Shown here: positions 1 through 12,351 of the stretch, in pieces
Layout: each line of letters opens with the position of its first letter
Position numbering within the stretch: the stretch's first letter is position 1
Assembly: GCA_013398175.1 (NCBI GenBank)
Contig: VZRZ01001068.1
Span: 1-64,000 of the forward strand
Origin: Climacteris rufus
Lineage: Eukaryota; Chordata; Aves; Passeriformes; Climacteridae
Direction of reading: 5' to 3'
Length of the DNA stretch: 64,000 nt
Made by a program: the position numbers and the translations under genes
Notes under the pieces: generated by a model
Seen by the model: only the letters and a program-made list of their open reading frames with translations
The model's database searches: none
Told to the model about the DNA's origin: nothing

Positions 1-19
1 AAGGGAAGGGAAGAATTTC

Positions 20-60
20 TGTAGGGAGGGACTTATAATGGTCACCTAGTCCAGCTCCAA
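20..60 (-). mobile_element. Possible CR1 3'-tail scrap
   Basis: The stretch reads like the reverse complement of the conserved CR1 3' end, in which a GGAAGGGAC-type block is followed by ATC(A/T)AGTCCA-type sequence. Here it is diverged, with GGAGGGACTT and then CACCTAGTCCAG. It is short, lies at the window edge and has no adjoining coding remnant, so it may be a chance resemblance. Confidence 0.3.
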
Positions 61-69
61 CAGATTAAA

Positions 70-3000
70 CAATTTAGGCCTGTCCAATTTAAAGTAGAAA
101 GTTTCATTTCACTGTAAGAGCAGAAAAGACACTATTTTCAGAAGAGACACTCTGTTTCCTTCTCAAAGAGAAAGGTACTGTCACATCTGAATCAGCCCAA
201 CTTTAGACTCCAACAACCTGAGCAAGTAAGAGCTTGTGTTTCAGCTAAACAACTTGAACAAATCAGCCAGATTCACCAGTACTGTACATTTCATTAGTAG
301 TGGTAGGCTTTTTGGCTTATTTAAATTGAGCACATCAATGGGTTTTGCCATGGCTTGGTGGGCTAAAGGGCTGCAGAGAGCCCACCGCGAGTGCTCAGAG
401 GCACTGCAACATGGTTTTCTTCCAACAATATCATGCCACTATCAAAACACCGTATTTTGAGTCAGCTCTGAATTAAAATTTCACTCTGTGTTGGAACTAC
501 AACAAAACCTTCTGTCTCTATTCCTGAACTCATCTTGAAAAACTGAAATCTTCCCCTAGGTCTCTCTTCTTTGGTTATGGATAATAGGTTGAAATACCTA
601 ACGCTGAAGGTGATCACGAGTTAAAGCTGAAATATGAGCTCAAAGTTCTCTCTCAATGTGGAAGCTAGCAACAAGTGTTGGACAAAGTGACAGAAAATAG
701 AAGGTGAAAATCACACAGTGAGTGGGGAATGCTTTGCATCACTTTCTGAAACTCATCATGGTCTGTCACACTGTGCTTTGTGATTTGAATTGTTTTGACA
801 ACTCCTTTTCTCCTCCTGTTCTTCCTTTAAATGATCAGCCATTTGAGAATTTGAGAAGTCTAAAACCTGCAAACATTCAACTTTACACTTTTAAGGTGAG
901 ACATAATTGTCTTGATCACTTTAAAAATCAAATTCAAATCTCTGCACAAACAGATTTTAATACTAGTATGTAAAATTTTTTTTGCTTCATTGCATGGAAA
1001 TTAAAACTAAAAGAGTGACTAATACTATGCAAAGAATAATTCAGAACACTCAGATGATCTATTATGGGTTGCGGCCCCTAGTGTTAATTCCACTATCCCT
1101 AGAGTAGTCACCCATGAGAGATTAATTAGGTTCAATTTCCTAATTTAAGTAACTGCACTTAACCTATTGTCTTCTGCTGGAGCCTAGATTTGTAGTGGCA
1201 TTTTGGGGAATTATTTCTTCTTCATCTTCACAATAATCATCATCAAAAAATAGAAAAATCTTTACAAGATCACAGACAATGTTTTACTTGAGTCAAGGCC
1301 CAAATATAAGCACTGTCCTGCACTACTTGGAAGGAATTACTCAACGCTTTTTAGATCCAACCCATTCTGTTTTTCATGTAATGGCAAAGAGAAACTTATT
1401 CCCTTGAAATTTATAATTTATTTTCATGAACTATTACACTTTGACTGATTGGGCTCCTTTGAGCATAAAGTATGAGAACAATGTGGCTGTTACTTTTTCA
1501 AGTCTATTTGTTGGAAAAGTTTCATACCAAAAGTGTCTTTCCCACTGGGGTTCTACAGCATGTCAATTTCATAGCTATGGTAGATTATGACCTGAAATGA
1601 GATCAGAAAGATTTAAGCAGATTGAAAACAGACCACTAATCAGTAAAGAAATACAAGTTTACTTTGGTAGACTTTTCTCCCCTCACTGTCCTTTCTCTCT
1701 CTTGTTTTTCATGGAGAATTCTTCTGGTTGTCATGCAAGGACACATCAAGTTCAAGACAGAATACTGGCATATCTCAAAAGGTTTATGATTACAAAGCCA
1801 GAACAGCTGTGTTGACTTGGAATTCCTTTTTAGCCAGGAAAACTGACAGAATCTTACAATGCTCTTGTAATGCTTCTTTAACAGTTTTTAAAAACCCATC
1901 TTTCTCCAATCAAACACATATTTTTATAATTGTTGACATTTTTATTGATTGGAAAAACCCTACGGGCACAAAAGGACAAAGATATGTTCATATCCATAAT
2001 TCATCCTAGTTGCCATTTCTGGTATTTTACTATTGCAAAGTTCTGATGTGCTTTGAAAATGGAGTTGTAATGCGGGCAAATCATTTGGGGCTTGGGTGAT
2101 TTTGGGGCCTGGTAACATTTTCTTTTCCTTTTGAGCTAAGAAAAGAGGGATACATTCTGAAAAGAAATAATTCCTATAGGGAAACATATGTTTCAGATTA
2201 TACAAAATAAGGTTTCTTTATTTTGAAAGGCTCCAAAAAACTGGAACTCTGCTGTTGCAAGCAAATCTCCTTATCAACACCTGACTTTCTCAAGATCATG
2301 TAAAATAAGGAGACAGGGAAGACTTCAGCAGGTGCAACAGAAGCAGTAGAAATGCAGAAGAAGCAGTAGGAATTGCACTTCTTTGAAGAGGGGAGATATG
2401 TCTTGTCCTTTCTAGAAGCATCAAACACCACCTGTATTAGGAATGGAAACAGAAAAGCTGTAGGAAAATAAAAGAAAATCGTGTAAATAGATCAAGTAGT
2501 GTTGTGTCAACTGCCTATCTAATTATCCTCCCTGTACTGCAAGAAATATCGCGAGATAGGCGACTTCTAATGGGGTTTGCATAAAAAATTCCTTTTAATT
2601 CTAGATGATTCTCCTTATTCATTTTGCACAATACAGTTAGTAAATCCATGAGAGCACATCTAGTTGGCCACATTTTTTCTCCCATCTCTCAAGTATAAAT
2701 TCCCATTTACATTTCTTTTCCCATCAAAGAGTGACAAAACTTGACTTTTGTCTAGAGCTGATGGCACTTTCTTCCTCAACATTTCATTCTGAACATTTGC
2801 TTAGATCCTTAAATGTCCATGTGACACCTAGTTCTAAATACTTAATGGGAAAAAAATTCAGGTAAGAGTTTGAAATTTGCAATAAAATTTTTGCACATTT
2901 TCCTGCTAAGTAATCAATAGTAATAGCTTGGTAATAGATAAGGAATTGCACTGGTTATGTTTCATTCTGTTGTACTTGATAAAATTATTATATTACATAA

Positions 3001-6000
3001 TTTATGTTTGGATGCATATATAATATTAAAATATGTTATATATGTATATTATCTATTATATAAGTAAATTTTTTTCTAAAATATATGTTCTTAATTTTTA
3101 TTTTAGAGTTGAACTTTGGCACATCAATTTATCTTTATATATTAAGGGGATTTGGGCAAATGTATTTTTGTTCTCTGAGAATAGGTGCTGTCAGAAAAAG
3201 ATTTTTTCCTTCATGCCCAGAGGCTCACCCAACTGATTCCTAATATCCCCAGGTCAAGAAAAAGAACCTTGTCATAAACTGTACTACCAGCAGTGCTCAA
3301 AAAGTTGCTGATTCTGAGTAACAGTTTCAGATTTCTTTGCAACCTCCTGACACTACAGAAAAAACAATTCCTAAGCTTGAACACCTTTATCATCTGTGTT
3401 CCTTGAAGAAAATGAAACATAACCTGCCAGCCTTGAGAAATGTAGACAATGAAAGCAAAGTTACATTTTGGCAGTCAGGCATCTACTGTTTAAGTGATGA
3501 ATTTTTCACAATCTCAGTTTTCACAAGATCTCATTTAAGACAGAATATTTCAATCCCTTGATTTAAGGTTGTTATGAACAAAAGGCAGGAAGACCAGAAG
3601 AATAGGATTGTACAGATTAAATAGGCAGTCTTACTCTTAAGGGACCTCAGGATGGAAGAAAGGCATGGCTCCAAGCAAGGTATCCAGAGAGCATTTCATT
3701 GTGGATCTCAGAACACCACACTGGAGGGAAGTGAAACCATCAGAGAAAACCCACAGTCAGGTGCCTTCACCACAGAACAGAAATGATCCTGCATCTCATG
3801 GGATTACATCTTCCTCACCAATACAATTTGGCAAGAGATAAGCACAACAAACCAGATAGACTCCTTTCATTTTGCATGGAAGAGTTATGCAACACCTGGT
3901 CTGTAATGTCAGTGGGATGTTGCCATGAATGCCAAGCTGCTACATACTGACAAGAGCAAGTCGAATCTGGGCACATGCACAGGGCCAGAAGCACTGTGTC
4001 AGTGGAAATTTACATCTGAAAATACTGGCAGTTGCAAGGTTTGGCTCTACTTACTGGCTGAATTCTCATTTCTTTGAGAAATGAATTGCTAGGCAGAGGC
4101 AGTTAATGTTTATTAGAAACACTTTTTGATGCACAACACTTTTCTTGATCTAGTCCTAAACAAATATGCCATCAACACACAGGGAGCTTCTGGAGGAGCA
4201 AAGAAATTGCACCAATTTAGCACTCTTCCCATGAAACCCTCCTGACTTTAGCAGACATAGTAGATTAGTACTTTTGTATCAGAAATAATAATGTTCAAGT
4301 CAATCAAAGCCATAAGAACACAGAATCCTCACTGATGCATCTTAAGCCAGCAGCTTTTCAACAAATAACTTGAAATAAACCCAGCAGATCTGAAGATAAC
4401 TTGTATAACCTTACTTATTTTATATATAAGTTAATTTGTTCAAGAACAACGCATGTTCATTTCTGTGCTTTGATCAAGCCAACAATCTGAATCTGTTTTC
4501 ATCTGCACCTGCAATTCTCTCTCCAAGTCTATCCCTGATAACTATTTAGAATTCCTTATGATGGAAAACATCCCTACTTTCAAATTTCAACTTGAAACTT
4601 CCAGGACATATATAGGGAAAGTAGCAAAAACACATTTCTTTCCTATTTTATACTAAGTTTATTTTGAAATCTGAGCACATCTTCATGAAAAATTGTTTCC
4701 AGAGGCCCACTTCTATATGATTTTGATTATAACACTGCTGCTACTCTTGTGTCCACAAGGTTGAATGCAATGTTCAGATTTCAAATAGCATACAAGTCAA
4801 CCACGGGAAAAATGAAGTTGTGTTTATAAGAAAAAAACAAAGAACAAATGTGAGGCCAGATTAGATTACTGCCTGTCAGCAGACCTTATGGGGCAATTGG
4901 CTGGCAGCTTTGGTAATGCTAACTACTAACAGCTTGCAGTACCAAACCATTACATATATTCCTTGCCAAGACTGGTTGTCATCTGTATGACTGGCCATTT
5001 CCTGCCAACATAGTTGACATTCTCTCCTCATTTATTGGTGAGTGCCCTGTACTTGCTGACACAGTAAGCTAACCTACTGAATCAGGATGTCTAGATTATA
5101 AATAGCAAGGGATGTAAACTATTTTAACCAAGTCACAAATTTTTTTTTTTTTCAATGTTCAGACTATCATGTTTGCGGGCTAGCGGGTATGTATGCACTG
5201 GAAACCATCTTTTCTGCATCTTCTCGTCTAATTGATTAAAATAGCATTGTATGGTCATTTCTTATTTATTACTACAGTCAGGCTTACCTTCACAGAAGTA
5301 TAGAAATACACTCTGAAAAAAATCAAATACATTCCATTTCCAGAAAGAATGGTCAGCAGACTAGAAAAAGTAATTATCTCACCATATTATTTGGAAATCA
5401 CATCTAGTTCCAGTACAAGTAATTGTGACAGAGAAACTCTAAATTGATTGATGTGGTATTAATGCAACTATTTAACCATTTCTTTGACTCTCTTCTTCTC
5501 ATTGTGATCTGTAAATCCTCGACTTCAGTGGACTTTTTTATCCCAAAAACATGATGGGACAACACAGACAACAAGGAGTTTTCAGCAATCCGCCCCTGAA
5601 AAACATGCAGATTTTTTACAGTTTTCCTCTGGTTAACAACTTCATGCTATTTTAGCTCTTATAAGAGTTTGCTGTGAGCACCAGACCCAAAATAAAATTC
5701 AGTCTATCCAAATAACTGTGTGTTATGGTTTCACATTCCAGATTATGAGTCAACTCCCATCTGCATGTGCAATGCTCTTGGCAGACTTTGATGTACTCCC
5801 AAAAATTTACATTCTGAAAATAGATTTTTACAAGCCTCCCAGGCAGCATGAACAAAAGTAATTTCTGTCTGTATTTAAAAGCTGCAGCCTCCCCTTCTCA
5901 CTAAACCCTGTACAAAAAGTTACTATAAGTCAAAGCTAGAAAATGAAACCATGTCATTCAATATATGAAATAGACTATATGTATAAATAAATGTAGAAAT

Positions 6001-6620
6001 TTCTCCACTAAGACATATTGTCCAATATCAAAACTCTTGAAACTGAAATTAAATAGAAAATGGATGGTATATCCAAGCACAGTAGAGCCAAGCTAGTGGG
6101 TTTGTTAATTGTCTTTACTTAAGAGCAGTTAAAAACCAAAATAAATCATACTTTTATTTCTAAAAAAAAATAGGTCAGGAAAAAAGGTTGAAGTGAATAA
6201 TTTGCTCTAAACTGTCTTAACAAAAAAATCACTTAATTTTCCATTTTTCTATTGTGGCTTTCTTCTGAAACTCCATTACAAAGTTTTATATGTAGAACGA
6301 TCCAAAATGTTAATTTATATTTGGACAAAACAGATCAGTAGTGTTTGCTAATATCAATTATTTCTTTCCTAACTGTGCAAAAAGGGACGATTTCATTCAA
6401 TATATTCATTTAAGGCATAGACCACGCTTTGCAATTTTACTCCACTGGAAATCAAAATACAAAAGTTGGTTTTAGTTAAAATGTAAGCAATTTAAAAATA
6501 ATTCTAATAATTACATGTATGGATTTTGGTATGTATCAATTTACTATAACTGCAAGGTTACAGAATCATTCTCCTTGTTCTGTAGACTGACATACATACT
6601 TTCAGATCAAACTCTACTTT
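70..6620. other. AT-rich non-coding DNA, no gene recognised
   Basis: The longest open frames are about 95 codons. They occur on both strands and none has a recognisable domain. The sequence has short A and T runs and a very AT-rich patch near 2980-3090 made of TATA/ATTA steps. I saw no splice-flanked exon candidate, RNA gene or transposon that I could name, apart from the possible CR1 tail at the extreme left. It is consistent with intergenic or intronic vertebrate DNA. Confidence 0.6.
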
Positions 6621-6624
6621 TCAA

Positions 6625-7223
6625 TGTCCAGTTTTGCTGGTTTGGGCTGGCGTGGAGTGGATTTTCTTCACAGTGGCTGGGATGGGGCTGTGTTTTGGAT
6701 TTGAGCTGAACACAGGGTTGATAATGCAGAGAAGATTTTGTTATTGCTGAGCAGGGCTTACGCAGAGCCAAGGCCTTTTCTGCTTTTCATACTTCCATGC
6801 TGGTGAGGAAGTTGGGGTGCATGGGAGGTTGGCAGGAGCCACAGCTGGGGCAGGTGACCCAAACTGACCAAAGGGATATTCCAGACCATATGCCATCATG
6901 CTCAGTTCGTACAGCTGGGGGGAAGAAGGAGGGAAGGGGGAACGTTTGCAGTGATGATGTTTGTCTGTCCAAGTAAGCGTTACTCATGATGGGGCCCTGC
7001 TCCCCTGGAGATGGCTGAACACCTGCCTGCCCATGGGAAGCTGAAATTCCTTGTTTTGCTTTGCTTGTGTACATGGATTTGGTTTTCCCTATTAAACTGC
7101 CTCTATCTCAACCCAGGAGTTTTCCAGCTTTTACCCTACCCTTTCTCTCCCCATTCCTTCAGGTGGGAGAGTAAGCAAGTGGCTGCTTGGGGCTTGGCTG
7201 CTGATTGGGGTTAAACCGTGACA
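6625..7223 (+). mobile_element. Solo LTR of an avian ERV (same family as 37767-38357)
   Basis: This is an LTR-sized block of about 600 bp that closely matches the block at 37767-38357 along its whole length. It begins near a TG at 6625 and ends in TTAAACCGTGACA, the usual CA end of this family. A polyadenylation signal ATTAAA lies in CCCTATTAAACTG near 7090, about 130 bp before the end, which sets the plus orientation. The position where the family has a TATA box reads CGTACAGCTGG here, so the promoter is probably decayed. No target-site duplication is evident and no viral coding sequence adjoins it. I recognise the sequence as a widespread bird LTR, probably ERVL-like, but the class is an inference. 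The small open frames in it are not genes. Confidence 0.85.
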
Positions 7224-10200
7224 TTAGTAGATTCTCTAGCTTATCAACTCTGTTATTCGTATTACACATATGATTTGGGGGATAGTGACATATATATATG
7301 GGAAATCATCAATTGCTCACACATTGAATTTTGTACACTCAAAAATGAGATGCTAAAAAGTAAAGGGTATTTATTTGCAGAAATTATTCAACAAGTGGCC
7401 TAGGTTATGAAAACTGTAACAGAAACATTCCACAGCCTGCTTGTTCATGCTTCCTAACAGATAAGAAGATTGCAGATGGTGCTGAGGGTGTATAGTACAG
7501 TCCCTGATCATTGTGCATGGCAAAATATCTTTCCCTGACAACTGCCCTTGAAAACAGCAAGTAATAAACAAAGTTCTTGTTGATAATTCAGTGGTAATTA
7601 AGGAAGAAAAACTCAGAATGCAAGTCAATTCATTCAACCCCAGCACTTGGAAATTTATTCAATGATTTTTATTCATTAAAGTGAAGGAAGAAAGAATTGT
7701 ATTCTTCCCCCTATATTCAGGAGTCAATTTTATGTGCCATCTAGTTAATTCTTTTATCCTTCCAGCTCCTTCTGCCCTCCCACTTCAGCACAGATCCCAC
7801 TTCAGCACAGACATATTTCAGACTCAATAGCTATTTCATTAAACAAAAATTTTTCACAGAATTCTTGATTTACTGTGCAATGTCTGGTTAGAGCAGACAC
7901 ACAATAAGAAAAGTGAAAATAAAAGGAAGTAAGCATGTATTCTTGTATTGATATTCACTGTGAATATCTATTGGTAATATTTTGGTTTAATATTTATGTT
8001 GGAGGGCAATTCAGTACCAATGAAAATGAGACATGAGGAGATCTGTTCAGCTTCACTATGCTGGACACAGAGAATTTACTTACTTTGTGAAATTAGTTTT
8101 AGCACACCATCCAGTGAGAGTCCCACAAGTTTTAAGGACTCTGCTTTTTGCTGTTCAAGATCAGGCTGATGATCACACAAAACAAACATTTCTCCTGAAT
8201 ACTTTGCAGATAATGTTCTGCTTGACTGGTCTAGCCCAGAATTGGGGTGTTGGAGAAGAAAAAAAAGCAGTGTTTTCTGGCCGCTTTAGAGAGGCTCCAT
8301 GTGTGTTAAAAATCTACCTAGAAAACTCATGTTTATGTAATTCAGCTAATATAATAGTCCATTTCCCCACTGTAAAACTGTAGTAATTCTGAGAATGGGA
8401 TTATTCTACTGCCGTTTTACTCAGCCCACACTTATTCAATTGCAATTATTTTTATGCAGGCAGAAATATAGAAGATTGACAGCTGAGTAATTTACAGGAG
8501 GTGGTGGGCAGAATATTGTAGATCATGCCAAAAGATGATTTAAAATCCTGAATTATTCTTCAGTCCTGGAGTTTTTTTGGTTTTGTTTTGTTTTCATTTT
8601 TGTTTTCATTTTTTTGTGCATCTGTAAAAAGTGCCATTCAAAATAAGGTGAGTGAAAAGGAGATTCATTAATTTATCCCTCACTCTCATTTAAGAGACCC
8701 AGATGAATTAGGGTTAGAATATGAATCACCTATTAAAGAATCAAATTCAGTTGAGAGTGTACAAAGCCATCTTTGGTTAGGTTATCTTTGCCTGAAAAAC
8801 CTTCTGATGGATTGATGCAAGTTAATATTTTTACATTAGAAAAAGACCAGACAATAAAGTTCCTGAAACATTTTGCCAGTCATAAATTGATGTTTTTTCT
8901 CTGTTTTCCAGAAATTCACAATACCACACTGCCTCAATTCAATTAGTTTGGTTAAAAGGCATTTTTCTTGCTATAAATGCTTCTCAATTGTGGAAATATC
9001 TGTAACTAAAACAAGATTACACATGATTGGTGTTTATGGATCAGTCTCACAGTACTGGAAATTGAATTTCAAAGAACCAGACTTTCATTTTTTTAAAGGT
9101 CTTTCTGCAGAAAAGGAGATTTGCTGACTGAAATAATTCTCAACTGACAGCTGTTTAATAGTTCTGAGTCTAAGCCCATTCCCAGAGGACAGATGTTTGA
9201 ATCTTGAAAACAGCACCACTACCAATAGGAGGAGTAATGACTTTATACAGAAGACAGTATCAAGGATAATGAATCACTGCATCAATACAAGCAAAGTATT
9301 TTGAAAAGCACAACAAAATCAACCAGTACAAGGCAGTCATAACTGTCTTATGAATATAAGACCTTCCTCCAGACTGATTCCTTGATATTTTGCTGGTTTT
9401 CTCTCGCATTCTCTCTTACAAGCTCAAGTATAGTCAACATTACAAGAGATAAATACTGGTACTACAAAAGCTATAAATAATATAAATTAAACTTCCTGTA
9501 AGAAATAACTCAGATAATATTATAAACTTCGCACAAATATAAAAATGCCAAATCTATCATTTAGTGGCCAAGAACAAGGAGGGTGTAAAAAGACTGACAT
9601 TCTAAAGTATAATGACATGCATTAGATAAAATGGTCCCAGTTTTGATGTTTGAAGAGTGAAAAAGACTTTGCTATCAGACTACATGATACAGACAAGAAA
9701 ATCGGAAAGACTGGGCAGGCAGAGCTGGTATATTAACATCAGTCCAGGTGCAATTCTAAGCAGAAGATATTGTCTGTTTTTTCACATAGTTGTATATTCC
9801 TTTGGTTTTAAAGTGCTTCTATGAGAAGATTAGGTAAAAAATATATATCTTAATTGACAATAATTATAGGATCAAAGAATAGAATGTTGGAAAATTCACA
9901 CTTCCAGAGAGTTTTCACAAAAATGGGCCAAACTGCCAGGTCTGAGTGACATGGAAGACTTGAAAAGAGAAATCTAAGCTTCAGTTCTCTGTACAGTCAA
10001 GGTAGTTTTGGAAACATTCCTGGATTTTTCCAATACTTGGACTATTTAGAGAAAATTAGCTGCCGAATTCAACTATTTTATTCCTCAACTGTTCACTGCA
10101 TGAGTCAGCTCATCTGTGTGAGAGATGTTGGTAACAGGATGTCTTTGTCTCAACACAGTATACATGAGACATGAAAATATCACACTCCAAGACACTCTCA

Positions 10201-10400
10201 TTTGCAACTGTCAAGGTCTCATGATGTAACTCTCTCCAAGGTGAAAATCCACGGTTGCTTCATACTACAAAAACTTAATGCACAAGGTATGTTTAGTCCA
10301 TGAAAAATCTAATTATCAAATTAGCCAAGAAAAAAAAAATTAAAAATCAAATACATAATGAAACGTGAAAGGACAAGTGAAATGACTGAAGACACTTAAG
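7224..10400. other. AT-rich non-coding DNA, no gene recognised
   Basis: The stretch contains a T/GTTT-rich low-complexity patch near 8572-8617. It also has a short direct repeat, CCCACTTCAGCACAGA, present twice at about 7780-7812. A 116-codon plus-strand frame at 8033-8383 has no recognisable domain and reads like chance. I see no RNA gene or mobile element. Confidence 0.55.
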
Positions 10401-10404
10401 CAAA

Positions 10405-10795
10405 GATGGGATCGGACGAGTGCCATGAAGATCATTGGGGAGATGGAGCACTGCTTCTCTGAGGAAAGGCTGAGAGAATTGGGACTGATCAGACCAGAGA
10501 GTAGAAGGCTTCAGGGAGAATTTATAGCACATTCCTGTACCTAAAGAGGGTTTATAAGAAAGATGGGGACAAACTTTTTAGCAGGGCCTATAGTAATATG
10601 ATGAGGGGTAATAATTTTAAAACAAATGAGGGTAGATTTAGTCTAGAAATAAAGCGGAAAAAGTGCTGAGGGCTGTGAAACACTGGCACAGGTTGTGCAG
10701 AGAGGTGGTAGATGCTCCATCCCTGAAAACATTCAAGTTTAGGTTGTACAGACCTCTAAGCAACCTTTGTATGGACGGGTTTTTAAAATTATATT
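10405..10795 (+). mobile_element. CR1 LINE fragment: ORF2 RT C-terminus, decayed
   Basis: This plus-strand CR1 (chicken repeat 1, non-LTR retrotransposon) remnant covers the end of ORF2. Translated across frameshifts, it gives the typical order. First comes an ATG-AAG-ATCAT block with GAGGAAAGGCTGAGAGAA (EERLRE-like). A YLKRVYKKDGDKLFS segment follows. Then comes the KHWHRLCREVVDAPSLKTFK segment at 10684-10745, which matches the CR1 'HWNRLPREVVESPSLEIFK' region. Several stops and frameshifts show it is dead. The usual 3' UTR with its short terminal repeat is missing after about 10795, so the copy is truncated or deleted at its 3' side. The 116-codon frame that starts at 10663 is part of this fossil and runs on into unrelated DNA. 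Confidence 0.85.
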
Positions 10796-10799
10796 TGTG

Positions 10800-11815
10800 T
10801 CACTTGTCAGTGTTAGTGTTAAGAAAGGCAGATATACCCATACAGCAGGGAAAATTTGACTGCATTTATCTATTTATTTTTGGGCTACTCTTCTATTTAG
10901 ATAAAATCAAATCAAAAGTAAGACAACAAATATGTCTAATTAATACTGATGCCCAAGATGAAATAATGCTTTATGATCAAAGTTTTATTCACTGGTCAGA
11001 AAAACAGAGGTAAAATATTTACACCAGTCATCTCATCCTTTATTTATTTATTATGAACAGATATTTTTGAAGCTCGCTATTTGTGGGATGCTTAACAGGC
11101 ATAAAAATTGACAGCTGAATTATATTCTCTTTAATTTGAGTTAGAAATTAAATGTCACTGATTTCTGTTTGCATGGACCAGCTGTGTGACAAATGATTAA
11201 TCTTTGCATCAAACCAATCACTGATACAGCTGCCCTCATATTGATGGATACAGATTTCTAGCATTTTGCATAAATATCCTGAATCTCAACAGAAACAGAG
11301 ATGTGGGTTTTCTGAGGCTCTGCACCATGTAGGTAATTTATTTTCATGTGCTGAGAACTCTAATCCCATAAAATTATTGCCCATAAGTAGACTAGGGCTC
11401 AAAAATGGAGGAGACAAGTAAAAAACAAAGAAAGAAACAAACAAAGCAGCCAACAACCACAACCAACAAACAAAAAAACACACACAAAAAATCCACACAA
11501 ACAAATAAAAACAAACAAACAAAAAACCCAAAGAGTTAGGTACAGTTTGATTTGGTTTTAATATATAATTTTAGGTCCATACATGAGTATCTAAGCCACT
11601 TTATCATGTGTTACTTTGGCATGCAGTCTCCCTGCATGATCTCTGAACAAAAAATTTTAAGAGTTCATATGATGAAGATGCAAGCAGCTGGAGAATCTAA
11701 ATACATTGTATAAGCAAGAGGAAAAGTTTTCAACAGCAAGAATGCATGCAGATTCTATCCACTCATTCTTGCTTTGTCTCTCACTGCTATTTTAAGAGCT
11801 GCATGAGGACATGGC
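10800..11815. other. AT-rich non-coding DNA with an A-rich low-complexity tract
   Basis: The main feature is an A/C low-complexity tract at about 11415-11528 made of AAAC, AAAG and CACA steps. It causes the 81-codon open frame on the minus strand there. Nothing else is recognisable. Confidence 0.6.
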
Positions 11816-12345
11816 TGTAGAAGCTCGGTTTCTCGGTATGGACAGATGGGACAGCTGGAGACAAGAGATCTCTTGCTTTAGGCGTTAGGAGATTTATTGT
11901 GAAGGACTTGGGTACAGAAGGCCTGCGAGAGGCTGCTGAAGCAGCATGAGGCAGGCCAGAAAGATAGAGGGGAGCGAGAGAGAGAGAGAGAGAGAGGGAG
12001 AGGCGGGCGACAATCCAAAAAGAGAGCGAGCTCTTCTTTACAGTGTCTTAAAAACTCTTCTATCCTGAATATTCTAATTTACACTAACCAATCTAACACA
12101 AGATATAAATTCTATGGCATTTACATACAGCCTGTAAGAATCGTTGTGTTATCACACTACTTTACATTTTATGACTTCTCTTCCTCTGTCAACCAGCAGG
12201 GTTCACTATGACCCCTGAAGCTGCTGCAGGTAGAAGGTGTTGTTCTTTAGTTACTAAGGTTTGTAATCTCAAAATATGATTTCATTTCAATTTCAGTTTC
12301 TTTTGCTAGGCAATCATAAGGCTTCCTGATTCATCTTCCCCAACA
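11816..12345 (-). mobile_element. Solo LTR with 6-bp target-site duplication (ERVK-like)
   Basis: The 530-bp block starts TGTAGAAGC and ends CCCCAACA on the plus strand. It is flanked by perfect copies of CATGGC at 11810-11815 and 12346-12351. Read on the minus strand it runs from TGTTGGGG to CTTCTACA. An AATAAA signal on the minus strand (TTTATT at 11893-11898) lies near the 3' end, which supports minus orientation. A six-base duplication is typical of avian class II (ERVK/beta- or alpha-like) insertions. The block contains a (GA)n microsatellite at 11976-11996. No gag, pol or env sequence adjoins it, so it is a solo LTR. Confidence 0.85.
11976..11996. repeat. (GA)n microsatellite inside the LTR
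   Basis: About ten perfect GA units lie inside the LTR at 11816-12345. They extend with interruptions to about 12003. Confidence 0.9.
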
Positions 12346-12351
12346 CATGGC

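Noticed and set aside
8033..8383. 116-codon plus-strand frame
   Set aside because: No domain, no plausible splice sites or promoter. It is within the range expected by chance in 64 kb.
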